A program made the translations under genes and the position numbers. From NCBI RefSeq assembly GCF_934643285.1, contig NZ_CAKUBT010000033.1:1-13041 (forward strand): 13,041 nucleotides of DNA, written 5' to 3'. Origin of the DNA: an uncultured Ellagibacter sp. Lineage in GTDB: Bacteria > Actinomycetota > Coriobacteriia > Coriobacteriales > Eggerthellaceae. Every line of letters begins with the position of its first letter. The first letter of the stretch is position 1. The notes under the pieces were generated by a model, which searched no databases, had not been told where the DNA came from, and saw nothing but the letters and a program-made list of their open reading frames with translations. This document shows, piece by piece, positions 6,455-13,028 of this stretch.

Positions 6455-7171
6455 CTACACCGACGCCAACGTGAAATCGACGAGAGCGGGGTAGAAGGCG
6501 TATTCGGTGTAGGTATGGACTTTCTCGGAGAACTCAGCGCTCCAACTGTCGAGGAACTCCTGCTTGAAATCCTCGTAGGCGAGCGCCATATCCCTGCTGC
6601 CCGTTTGCTCGAAGGCGCGCGCGAGAAGCGACATGAATACGAGCAGGTAGCGGATATGGTCGGGCATGTCGTGCTCGTCGGACTTGATTTCCAGTCCGAA
6701 CTGGGCGTAGAGGTCCTCCACCGCGACGGCGGTCGGCCCGAAGATCTGGTCGGCGCCGTCGAGGTAGTAGGAGGCATAGGGCGGGGCGTACATCTTGAAC
6801 GAGCCGATGAACAGGCGCGTGTAGTCGAGTTGCGAAAGGTGAGCGCCCACAACCGTCTCCGTCGATTTCTCGTAAGCGCAAAACGCGTCCTCGAGGCCGC
6901 AGAGGGCATCTTCGTATCTCGTAAGCGCCGCATCCTGCCTCATGCGCGCAAGCTCTGCGCTTACGGAATCGCCGCTTTCGGGATAGTCCCACAGGCGGGC
7001 GAGCCCTTCGAGAAGCGCTGCGGGCGCAACGTGGGGAAGGGGGCGCGCTGCGTAGGCGTCCTCGTCCTCAGCCTCGGGTGCGCTTGCGGGCGCTTGGCAC
7101 TCCACGGCAAGGCGCGCGGCTTCCTCGGGCGCCTCGTCGATGAGCTCGTCTGCTGCGATGTCGTTGCTCAT
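6455..7171 (-). CDS. TorD/DmsD-family molybdoenzyme chaperone
   Basis: This 238-residue cytosolic, all-helical protein is a redox-enzyme maturation chaperone of the TorD/DmsD/NarJ type. Family motifs are visible: DYTRLFIG (116-123), PPYASYYL (130-137) and EHDMPDHI (166-173), the last being the conserved E..DMPDH signature. Such proteins bind the Tat signal of their partner and hold it until the molybdenum cofactor is inserted; the partner here is almost certainly the RR-leader protein two genes upstream. Residues 1-48 are an acidic, Ala/Glu-rich extension not usual for the family and probably disordered. The ATG at 7171 has AGGAG about 11 bases upstream. It is the third cistron, 97 bp after the Fe-S subunit, the largest gap in the operon and one that contains a hairpin. 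Confidence 0.92.
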   Translation of the reverse strand: MSNDIAADELIDEAPEEAARLAVECQAPASAPEAEDEDAYAARPLPHVAPAALLEGLARLWDYPESGDSVSAELARMRQDAALTRYEDALCGLEDAFCAYEKSTETVVGAHLSQLDYTRLFIGSFKMYAPPYASYYLDGADQIFGPTAVAVEDLYAQFGLEIKSDEHDMPDHIRYLLVFMSLLARAFEQTGSRDMALAYEDFKQEFLDSWSAEFSEKVHTYTEYAFYPALVDFTLASV

Positions 7172-7216
7172 GGGTGTCGTCTCTCCTGTGTCTGCTCGCC
7201 GATTTCGCGCAAAGAA

Positions 7217-7241
7217 GGCAAGGGCGAAATGCGCCCCTGCC
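7217..7241 (-). other. Hairpin in the Fe-S/torD-like intercistronic gap
   Basis: GGCA-A-GGGCG (7217-7226) pairs with CGCCC-C-TGCC (7232-7241): nine pairs, one mismatch, a 5-nt loop. On the minus strand it is followed by TTCTTTGCG. An alternative stem pairs ATTTCGC (7202-7208) with GCGAAAT (7224-7230). This could be a leaky terminator or a processing site that makes the catalytic and Fe-S subunits in excess over chaperone and anchor. Confidence 0.5.
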
Positions 7242-7268
7242 TCCTCATGGTACGTGCAATGATACGTC

Positions 7269-7976
7269 TTACCAGGTCTTGTGGAACTCGCGCATGTAGT
7301 ACACGGCGGGCTCGGTGCCCTCTTCGGGCAGAAGGGTGTCCATCTTGTAGGACTGCATCAGGTCGTAGAGCGTGGAGTCGTACACGTTCTCCACGTCGCC
7401 GAACACGCGAGCACCCGCAGGGCAGGCGTCCACGCAGTAGGGATTGTCCCCGTTGTAGACGAGCTGCTTGCACATCTGGCACTTGAGCGGCGCGCCAACT
7501 TCCACCATCGGCAGGTCGTAGTCGTCCAAGATGGGGTCATGGCACGGGTATGCCGCGCCGATGGCCTCTTTGAGCTCGGCGCCCGAGGGCGTGCACCCCT
7601 CGATCGCAGGCTCGACGGCGGCGATGTCGGACGCCGCGGTGTTCTCCGGCGCCGGCGTGATCTGCCCGTAGGGGCACGCCGTCGCGCACAGGCCGCAGCG
7701 GATGCACTTGTCGTAGTCGACCACCGTCAGCCCGTACTCGTCCTTGTGCATAGCTCCCGTCGCACACGCCTCGACGCACGGCGCGTTCGTGCAATGGTTG
7801 CACATCGTGATCTTGTAGGAGTACTTCGTCTTCGGGAACTTGCCCGTCGTGGAAGCGATATGGTGGGTGAGAAACACCCCGGTCGGCACCTCGTTGTGCA
7901 TCTTGCACGCGATCTCGCACGCGGCGCAGCCAACGCATTTGTGCTGGTCGATGATCATGATATAGCGCGTCTTCAT
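7269..7976 (-). CDS. Four-cluster ferredoxin subunit (ArrB/DmsB/PsrB type)
   Basis: This 235-residue electron-transfer subunit has 16 cysteines in the four groups expected for four [4Fe-4S] clusters: C14/17/20/24 (CVGCAACEIAC), C59/62/67/71 (CNHCTNAPCVEAC), C91/94/97/101 (CIRCGLCATACPYGQ) and C166/169/181/185. About 64 residues separate groups three and four and include a GCTPS stretch (C128) and C145; I recall a similar insertion in ArrB-type subunits, which fits the catalytic partner. There is no signal peptide, so it would be exported by riding on the Tat-tagged catalytic subunit. Its ATG shares one base with the TAA of the catalytic gene (TAATG), indicating translational coupling and equal stoichiometry, and GGGAG lies upstream. 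The length is usual for the family. Confidence 0.95.
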   Translation of the reverse strand: MKTRYIMIIDQHKCVGCAACEIACKMHNEVPTGVFLTHHIASTTGKFPKTKYSYKITMCNHCTNAPCVEACATGAMHKDEYGLTVVDYDKCIRCGLCATACPYGQITPAPENTAASDIAAVEPAIEGCTPSGAELKEAIGAAYPCHDPILDDYDLPMVEVGAPLKCQMCKQLVYNGDNPYCVDACPAGARVFGDVENVYDSTLYDLMQSYKMDTLLPEEGTEPAVYYMREFHKTW

Positions 7977-10567
7977 TACGCTCCCACCTTCTTAATGCTC
8001 ACGCGTGTCAGGCCGCCATGACGCGCGGTCGATCCGCTCAAGCGCTCCCAGTCGCAGGGGAGGATGTCGTTGTTGTTGCCGCCGCGGGGCTTGAAGTTCT
8101 TGAAGTCGGCGGCCGCAACATGACCGAAGGCCCAGTGCCCCTGGCCGTACGCCTTGATGACGACGCCCGGGCGCGTGCCCTCCCACGCCTTCGCGTGGAC
8201 GGTGATGGAGCCCTGTGGGGAGGTCACTTCGACGGTGTCGCCGGTCTTAAGGCCCAGATCCTCCATGTCGGACGGGTTGATCTTGATGACGTCGTCCCAG
8301 GCCACATCACCAGGGTCGGTGTCCTTGAACTCCTGATACCCCACGCAGTTCGCACTTCGCCCTTCCAGGTTCAGGCGCGCGCGGTGCTCCTCGAAGATGT
8401 AGGGGTAGGTCTTCTCGTCGCCGTAGCGCACAGGCGTCTCGTAGTGCGGCACGAAGGCCAAGCCGTCGCGCGCCTCGAAGCCCATGGACTCCACAACGGA
8501 GTTCACGTCGCACTTGTACTGGGTCGCCACCTGCTCGAGCAGGGTCTTCAAGCTCTCGGAGAAGAACTCGAACTTGCCGGTGTCGTGCCCTAAGCTGCCC
8601 CAATGCTTCTTGTAGCCCATCTTCTTGGAGTTGAAGCACCCCTTCGAGCAGAAGTTGCGCCAGCTGCCGAGGTCGGTGCCCTGCTTGGCGTTTTTGCCGT
8701 TCCAGGCGGGCGCCGTCATGATCTTCACCGCGATCTCGGCGAACTCGGCCGCGTTGGTGGGGCAGTTGCCCGTCTCGGGGTCGCAGAAGGCCTTCGAGTA
8801 GTAGTTGTAGATGTTCGAGAAGCCGCGCTCCTTGAGCTTCACGGCGAGCTCCCATGCGATTTCCGTCTCGTCGGCCTTGGTGTCCCACAAGGGCGTGATC
8901 ACAGGCTGCTGCACCGAGATGTAGCTGTAGAGGCCCTGGCTTGCCTTCATGAAGCCCCAGCGCTCGAACATGTAGTGCTTCGCCGGCAAGAGGATGTCAG
9001 CGAACATGGCGGACTCCGACGGCATCGTCGTGATGTTCACGTAGAACGGCACCTTCGCGTACGCCTTTTCGAAGCGCTGCGCGCCGGTGGAGCTGAAGCA
9101 GTAGTTGCACCAGTAGCTGATGAGCATCTTGATCTCATAGCTGCCGTCCTCGTAGTGCCCGTCTTCCTGCAAGATGACGTCGGCAAGCCGGCTCGACGTC
9201 TCGTTGGAATGGATCGCCTTGCCGTTATAGTTCAGAAAGTCCTTGCGGATGCGCCCGTCGATCGCCTTCATCTTGGCGGCCTTGCGGGCGTTGCCGTCGC
9301 GGAAGTGGTTGTGGTCGGGAAGGCTTGCCGTCGAGGCCGACGCGCTTCTGAACACGCCGCCCTTCGTCTCGATGGAGCCGACCAAACCGTTGAGCGCGTT
9401 CGCCGCCATGGCGCCGTACACGCCACGGACCTGCATGTTCGTACCCGGCGACTGCCATGAGCAGCTCGCGTCACCGTACTTGCCGAACTGCGTGGCAACC
9501 TCGGTAATATCCTTCGCCTCGATGCCGCAGATGTCGGCAGCCCACTCGGGGGTGGCGTCCTTGAGCGCTAGGTTCCACCAACGCACAAGGCCGTAGCCCT
9601 GGTTGTACTCGAACTTGGACTCGTCGACGGTCTCGCCGGCCTTGAACAGGTTCGTCTTGTTGTTGTAGTTGTCGGTGAGCTCGTAGTTCCACGGCCCCTG
9701 CTTGAAGTCGCCCACGAACTTCTTGCTCCAAAGACCCTTCGTCAGGATGACGTGCGCGATCGCACAGGCCAGCGCGCCGTCGGTGCCGGGGATGATCGGC
9801 AGCCACTTGTCTGCCTTCGCGGCGGTCGCGGACAGGCGCGGGTCGATCACGTAAATCTTCGCGCCGTCCATGACCTTGCCCCACACGCTCGATGCCCAGC
9901 CGGACATGCGATTCGACGAGATGGGGTCGGTCGACCACATAAGGAAGCACTTCGTGTTGGTAAGGTCGTAGTTGTGGTACGAGAAGGTACCTTCGGTCGC
10001 CCAGTTCGCCATCTTCTCGGCTTCGGCGCAGATGTCGCCGTGACCGAAGTAGTTCGGGGTGCCGAACAGGATGTTGAACTTCTTGTAGAGGACGTCGCCG
10101 ACACCGGTGGAGCGGCCCTTTTGGAAGGCGAGCTTCTTCGTTTCGCCATTCTTCTTGAGCTCCATGAGCTTGTCGGCGATGGTGTCTAACGCCTCGTCCC
10201 AGCTGATCGGCACGAAACCCGGGTCGACGCCGCGCCCCTTCTCGGGGTTGGTGCGCTTCATCGGGGTCTTGATGCGGTCGGGGTCGTAGACTTGCTGGAT
10301 CGCGAGATGCGGCTTCGGGCAGATTTTGCCGCCCGTCGCCGTGCAATTCCAATTGCCCGTGATGCGGAGGATACGCTTGTTCTGCGTATACACCTTCACG
10401 GGGCAGGAGGCAGTGCACCCTTGGCAGGTGGTTGCGGTCCACTTGCCGGTTTGGTTCGGCTTGTGGGACTCATCGGCTACGGCGGTAAACGGCGTCACCC
10501 CCGTCGCGGCCACCGCAGCCAACCCCAAGGCGCTCGCCTTGAGGAATGAGCGTCTGTTAATGTTCAC
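7976..10567 (-). CDS. Tat-exported molybdopterin oxidoreductase, ArrA-like
   Basis: This 863-residue catalytic subunit of the DMSO reductase superfamily most resembles arsenate respiratory reductase ArrA. The start is a GTG at 10567 with a GAGAGGG site. Residues 5-10 are a Tat motif (RRSFLK) followed by a hydrophobic run and AVA, so it acts outside the membrane. C48, C51, C55 and C83 bind one [4Fe-4S] cluster. C180 in HGDICAEAEK is the expected molybdenum ligand. Remembered ArrA pocket residues align at a constant offset of 13: R152, H176, K185 and Y197 are kept. The hallmark RGRY is KGRS here (150-153), so a Tyr is Ser; it also does not match the ArxA form GRGWG. Later blocks such as DPRLSATAAK, QVRGVYGAMA and the C-terminal molybdopterin-binding domain are typical. 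The length equals ArrA's. It heads a five-gene operon. The substrate is uncertain: arsenate, another oxyanion or an organic acceptor. Confidence 0.95.
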   Translation of the reverse strand: MNINRRSFLKASALGLAAVAATGVTPFTAVADESHKPNQTGKWTATTCQGCTASCPVKVYTQNKRILRITGNWNCTATGGKICPKPHLAIQQVYDPDRIKTPMKRTNPEKGRGVDPGFVPISWDEALDTIADKLMELKKNGETKKLAFQKGRSTGVGDVLYKKFNILFGTPNYFGHGDICAEAEKMANWATEGTFSYHNYDLTNTKCFLMWSTDPISSNRMSGWASSVWGKVMDGAKIYVIDPRLSATAAKADKWLPIIPGTDGALACAIAHVILTKGLWSKKFVGDFKQGPWNYELTDNYNNKTNLFKAGETVDESKFEYNQGYGLVRWWNLALKDATPEWAADICGIEAKDITEVATQFGKYGDASCSWQSPGTNMQVRGVYGAMAANALNGLVGSIETKGGVFRSASASTASLPDHNHFRDGNARKAAKMKAIDGRIRKDFLNYNGKAIHSNETSSRLADVILQEDGHYEDGSYEIKMLISYWCNYCFSSTGAQRFEKAYAKVPFYVNITTMPSESAMFADILLPAKHYMFERWGFMKASQGLYSYISVQQPVITPLWDTKADETEIAWELAVKLKERGFSNIYNYYSKAFCDPETGNCPTNAAEFAEIAVKIMTAPAWNGKNAKQGTDLGSWRNFCSKGCFNSKKMGYKKHWGSLGHDTGKFEFFSESLKTLLEQVATQYKCDVNSVVESMGFEARDGLAFVPHYETPVRYGDEKTYPYIFEEHRARLNLEGRSANCVGYQEFKDTDPGDVAWDDVIKINPSDMEDLGLKTGDTVEVTSPQGSITVHAKAWEGTRPGVVIKAYGQGHWAFGHVAAADFKNFKPRGGNNNDILPCDWERLSGSTARHGGLTRVSIKKVGA

Positions 10568-10633
10568 TTCTTTTTACCCTCTCTCTAGGGCCTCGATTCA
10601 CTGCAAATAGTTGCAACAGCATCGTTTCCCCTG

Positions 10634-10665
10634 CTACTGCTGTCATTTGAGGGATTCGGCAGTAG
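10634..10665 (-). other. Leader hairpin upstream of the molybdoenzyme gene
   Basis: CTACTGC (10634-10640) and GCAGTAG (10659-10665) are an exact 7-bp inverted repeat, extended inward by one wobble and one Watson-Crick pair, within the roughly 113-nt untranslated leader predicted from the -10 at 10688-10693. It may be a structured leader or a dimer-protein site. Confidence 0.4.
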
Positions 10666-10687
10666 AAAACGAGAGAATGCGTATGAA

Positions 10688-10716
10688 ATTATAGCGATGT
10701 TTTGGTAAAAGTCACG
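10688..10716 (-). promoter_or_regulatory. Promoter of the respiratory operon
   Basis: On the minus strand a consensus TATAAT (10693-10688) is preceded at 16 bp by GTGACT (10715-10710), four of six matches to TTGACA. Transcription would start near 10681. Two TGACTTT repeats overlap the -35 region. Confidence 0.6.
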
Positions 10717-10724
10717 TAAAGTCA
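10705..10724 (-). promoter_or_regulatory. Direct repeats over the operon -35
   Basis: On the minus strand TGACTTTAC and TGACTTTTAC stand in tandem with a 10-bp period, one DNA turn, covering and extending upstream of the -35 hexamer. Such spacing is typical of response-regulator or similar tandem-binding activators. No regulator gene lies in the window. Confidence 0.4.
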
Positions 10725-10772
10725 AGCAGATATTCGACGAGGTGCAATAGTTACATTCGTCCCCGAATATTT

Positions 10773-10788
10773 TCAAGAACTTACTTGA
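10773..10788. promoter_or_regulatory. Candidate operator overlapping the channel gene -35
   Basis: TCAAG (10773-10777) and CTTGA (10784-10788) form an inverted repeat with a 6-bp spacer, and the right arm overlaps the TTGACT -35 element. This size and placement would suit an ArsR/SmtB-like or other small dimeric repressor; which protein binds is inference. Confidence 0.35.
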
Positions 10789-10813
10789 CTGTGTCTAATA
10801 ATATCATCACAAT
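10785..10813 (+). promoter_or_regulatory. Promoter of the aquaglyceroporin gene
   Basis: TTGACT (10785-10790, five of six to consensus) is followed after 17 bp by CACAAT (10808-10813, four of six). Transcription would begin near 10820, leaving a leader of about 70 bases before the ATG at 10891. The region between the two divergent start codons is 323 bp and AT-richer than the genes. Confidence 0.5.
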
Positions 10814-10890
10814 ACACGCCCGAGGGATTGCGCCCCGATAGGGCGTTGCTGTCGGAATTCAATTCGAATAGGACGAAAGAGAAGAAACTC

Positions 10891-11700
10891 ATGAAATTCG
10901 CAAGGCAATTCACCGGTGAGCTCATCGGTACCTTCCTTATGTGCTTCCTCGGTATCGGCGCGGTCGCCGTGGCAACGCTGTTCGGTGCGCTTACCGGCCC
11001 CGGCCAGGTCGGACTCGTGTGGGGCCTCGCCATCGCAATCGGCATCTACGTGACGCGCAACCTCTCCGACGCGCACTTCAACCCGGCAGTCTCCATCTCG
11101 ATGATCCTCGCCGGCAAGATGAAGGTTCGCGATCTTCCCGCCTACCTGCTCGGCCAGTGCGCCGGCGCCTTCCTCGCTGCGGGCGCGCTGTGGGTCATGT
11201 TCGGCGATTCTGTTGCGAAGAACCTCTCCAACAACGGCCTCACCATGTCCACCAATTCCATCGGCAGCGCTGCCACCATCTGGTGCGAAGTGTTCCCGAA
11301 CACCGCGAACGGCACCGTGCCCATGATGGTCGGCGCCTTCGCCGAGGGCTTCGGCGTCTTCATTCTCTGCCTTGTCATCCTGAGCCTGACCTCCGACGAG
11401 AACAAGGGCAAGCCGAGCGCGCTCATCGCTCCGCTGTTCATCGGCCTCACCATCACCGTGCTCATCAACGTCATCGGCCCGCTGACCGACGCTGGCCTGA
11501 ACCCTGCCCGCGACATCATGCCGCGCCTGTGGGCCGCATGCGTAGGTTGGGGCTCCATCTGCTTCGGCAACAACATCATGGACACCATTTGCGTATACGT
11601 CGTCGGCCCGTTCGTGGGCGGTATCGTCGCTGCACTTGCGTATCGCTACATCTTGAAGCCGATGCACCTCAAGAAGGACGAGGAGAAGCTCGAGGCATAA
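10891..11700 (+). CDS. Aquaglyceroporin (MIP family) with NIP-like filter
   Basis: This 269-residue channel has six membrane helices and both half-helix motifs of the major intrinsic protein family: NPA at 64-66 (HFNPAVS) and NPAR at 204-207, followed by D208, the aquaglyceroporin form. Hand alignment to E. coli GlpF maps the four selectivity-filter residues W48/G191/F200/R206 to W44/I192/A201/R207. W-I-A-R is the filter I know from plant NIP channels and related bacterial channels found in arsenic operons, which pass glycerol-sized neutral solutes including arsenite. The ATG at 10891 is chosen because the protein then begins MKFARQFTGE, a normal MIP start; the upstream TTG start would add 21 charged residues. 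The ribosome site (GAGAAG) is modest. It is divergent from the molybdoenzyme operon and followed by an ArsM-like gene. Uptake or release of a small neutral metalloid acid is likely. Confidence 0.93.
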   Translation: MKFARQFTGELIGTFLMCFLGIGAVAVATLFGALTGPGQVGLVWGLAIAIGIYVTRNLSDAHFNPAVSISMILAGKMKVRDLPAYLLGQCAGAFLAAGALWVMFGDSVAKNLSNNGLTMSTNSIGSAATIWCEVFPNTANGTVPMMVGAFAEGFGVFILCLVILSLTSDENKGKPSALIAPLFIGLTITVLINVIGPLTDAGLNPARDIMPRLWAACVGWGSICFGNNIMDTICVYVVGPFVGGIVAALAYRYILKPMHLKKDEEKLEA

Positions 11701-11717
11701 GCCCAAGCTCGATCACG

Positions 11718-11752
11718 GCCGCAGCGGAGAGCTCGATTCCGCTGCGGCTTTT
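11718..11752 (+). terminator. Intrinsic terminator between channel and methyltransferase genes
   Basis: GCCGCAGCGGA (11718-11728) and TCCGCTGCGGC (11738-11748) form a perfect 11-bp stem with a 9-nt loop, followed at once by TTTT. It lies 17 bp past the channel stop and 29 bp before the methyltransferase start, with little room for a new promoter after it. The downstream gene probably depends on read-through. Confidence 0.85.
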
Positions 11753-11781
11753 CGCATATTTGCTGACGTAAGGAGAAGAAA

Positions 11782-12795
11782 ATGAACGAGATCATGCAGA
11801 CGATCCTCGACTACTACGCGGAGAAAAAACTCAGTGACATCATTTCCATCGAGGGCCTTGAGCCTTCCGCTGAAGCAGCCGAGGCGCTCGCGCTTTTGCC
11901 CGAGCACATGCGCGAGAGCAAGATGCTTCCGGGCTACCCGTTCCCGCCGATGCTCGACGGCTGCACCGTGGTGGTGCTCGGCGCCCGCGACGGCCGCGAC
12001 GCCTTCGTCGCCTCGAAGCTTGTGGGGGAGTCTGGCAAGGTCATCGCCATCGAGGGCTGCGCGCACGGCGTGGAGAAGGCCAACGAGGCGAAAGAGCAGA
12101 TTGCACACGCGTTCGGATTTGCGAAGTCGAACGTTCATTTCGTGAACGCGACCATCGAGGACCTCTCCGCGGCGGGCATCGCCGATGAGTCGGTCGACGT
12201 CGTCATCGCCAACTGCGCCGTGTCGCATAGCCCCTTTAAGCTCAAGGTGCTCTCGGAAGTGTATCGCGTGTTGAAGGAGGGCGGCGAGTTCTACGAGTTC
12301 GACGTGTTCTGCAACCGCCGCCTCGACCCCGAGCAGAAGGCCGATCCGGCCATCGCGGGCGGGCTTTTGGCGGAAACAGGCTATGACCAGGACTTCCGCC
12401 GCACCATGCGCAAAGCGGGCTGGGAGGACTTCCGTCACATGAGCTTTCATGCGGTCGAGGTGACCGACGAGGCGGCTGCGAAGGCGGCAGGCGAGGGAAC
12501 CACCTACGAAGGACGCTATGTTCGTGCGGTAAAAAGCCAGGTCATCGAAGATCTCTGCGAGCAATACGGCCAGTACGCCACCTACGACGGCAAGATCGCC
12601 GGCTGCCCGGACTACTTCGACCTCGACGACCATCACCGCTTCTTCACCGATGAGCCGATGAGCGTGTGCAGCAACTCTTGCAGCATGGTCGCCGACACCC
12701 GCTACGGCGCGCACTTCAAGGTCGACGGCAACCTGCGCCACCACTACGGCGCCTTCGGCAAGTGCGGCAACGTCGAGCGCATCGTCGAGGAATAA
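11782..12795 (+). CDS. ArsM-like SAM-dependent methyltransferase, divergent
   Basis: This 337-residue soluble protein has the layout of arsenite S-adenosylmethionine methyltransferase: a short helical N-terminus ending YYAEKKL, a Rossmann domain at about 58-175, and the ArsM-type C-terminal part with FDVFCNRRL (173-181), EDLCEQYGQYATYDG (256-270), DDHHRFFTDEP (282-292) and VCSNSCSMVADTR (295-307). C259 matches the third substrate cysteine of ArsM. The other two appear lost: the YGCG position reads PGYP (50-53), and GECLGGALY reads GGLLAETGY (193-201). The SAM loop, normally DLGCGSGRD, is VLGARDGRD (65-73), so the central Gly is Arg; E91 may still hold the ribose. Four extra cysteines (C275, C296, C300, C328) sit in the C-terminus. 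TAAGGAG lies six bases before the ATG. Methylation of arsenite by the standard mechanism is doubtful; another soft metalloid, a thiolated form, or a binding role is possible. Confidence 0.85.
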   Translation: MNEIMQTILDYYAEKKLSDIISIEGLEPSAEAAEALALLPEHMRESKMLPGYPFPPMLDGCTVVVLGARDGRDAFVASKLVGESGKVIAIEGCAHGVEKANEAKEQIAHAFGFAKSNVHFVNATIEDLSAAGIADESVDVVIANCAVSHSPFKLKVLSEVYRVLKEGGEFYEFDVFCNRRLDPEQKADPAIAGGLLAETGYDQDFRRTMRKAGWEDFRHMSFHAVEVTDEAAAKAAGEGTTYEGRYVRAVKSQVIEDLCEQYGQYATYDGKIAGCPDYFDLDDHHRFFTDEPMSVCSNSCSMVADTRYGAHFKVDGNLRHHYGAFGKCGNVERIVEE

Positions 12796-12815
12796 CGGGA
12801 ATACTCTCGTTTTCC

Positions 12816-12864
12816 GAAAGCCCCTTGCAGCCCCCTTCCCCCCATTGCTGCAAGGGGCTCTTTC
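12816..12864. terminator. Strong bidirectional terminator after the methyltransferase gene
   Basis: AGCCCCTTGCAGC (12819-12831) and GCTGCAAGGGGCT (12847-12859) are a perfect 13-bp inverted repeat with a 15-nt C-rich loop. The stem can extend through GAAA/TTTC with one bulged C, leaving CTTTC on the plus strand and AAAGC/GGAAAAC on the other. It lies 24 bp past the stop codon. Confidence 0.9.
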
Positions 12865-12991
12865 GCGTTTCCTCGAGCCCTCTCAGCGAGACGCTTTCCG
12901 CCTCCGGCATGCCACGTCCTGCGCCCGCAGCCCCCGTGGCCGAGCGCCCGTTACGCCCCGTAAACAAAACACACGCGGGCGGGGAGATACC

Positions 12992-13000
12992 TGCTATCAT
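12992..13000 (+). promoter_or_regulatory. Extended -10 promoter of a gene beyond the right edge
   Basis: TGCTATCAT fits the extended -10 pattern TGnTATAAT with one mismatch. No -35 match is seen, which extended -10 promoters can tolerate. The transcript would begin near 13007, inside or just before the hairpin at 13005-13028. Confidence 0.4.
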
Positions 13001-13004
13001 GCCC

Positions 13005-13028
13005 AAAGGCTCCCATTGTGGGGCCTTT
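13005..13028 (+). other. Leader hairpin at the right edge
   Basis: AAAGGCTCC (13005-13013) pairs with GGGGCCTTT (13020-13028), nine pairs with one G-T wobble and a 6-nt loop. Just downstream of a candidate extended -10, it would form the very 5' end of a leader RNA. The window ends too soon to identify the gene. Confidence 0.45.

Noticed and set aside
6017..7486. A 489-codon plus-strand frame opposite the chaperone and cytochrome genes
   Set aside because: It spans three well-supported genes on the other strand and translates to Arg/His/Asp-rich sequence with no domain.
7976..10567. Catechol dehydroxylase (Dadh/Hcdh type), common in Eggerthellaceae
   Set aside because: The N-terminal cluster motif and the ICAEAEK molybdenum-ligand region follow ArrA, and the length of 863 residues is shorter than the roughly 1000 usual for those enzymes.
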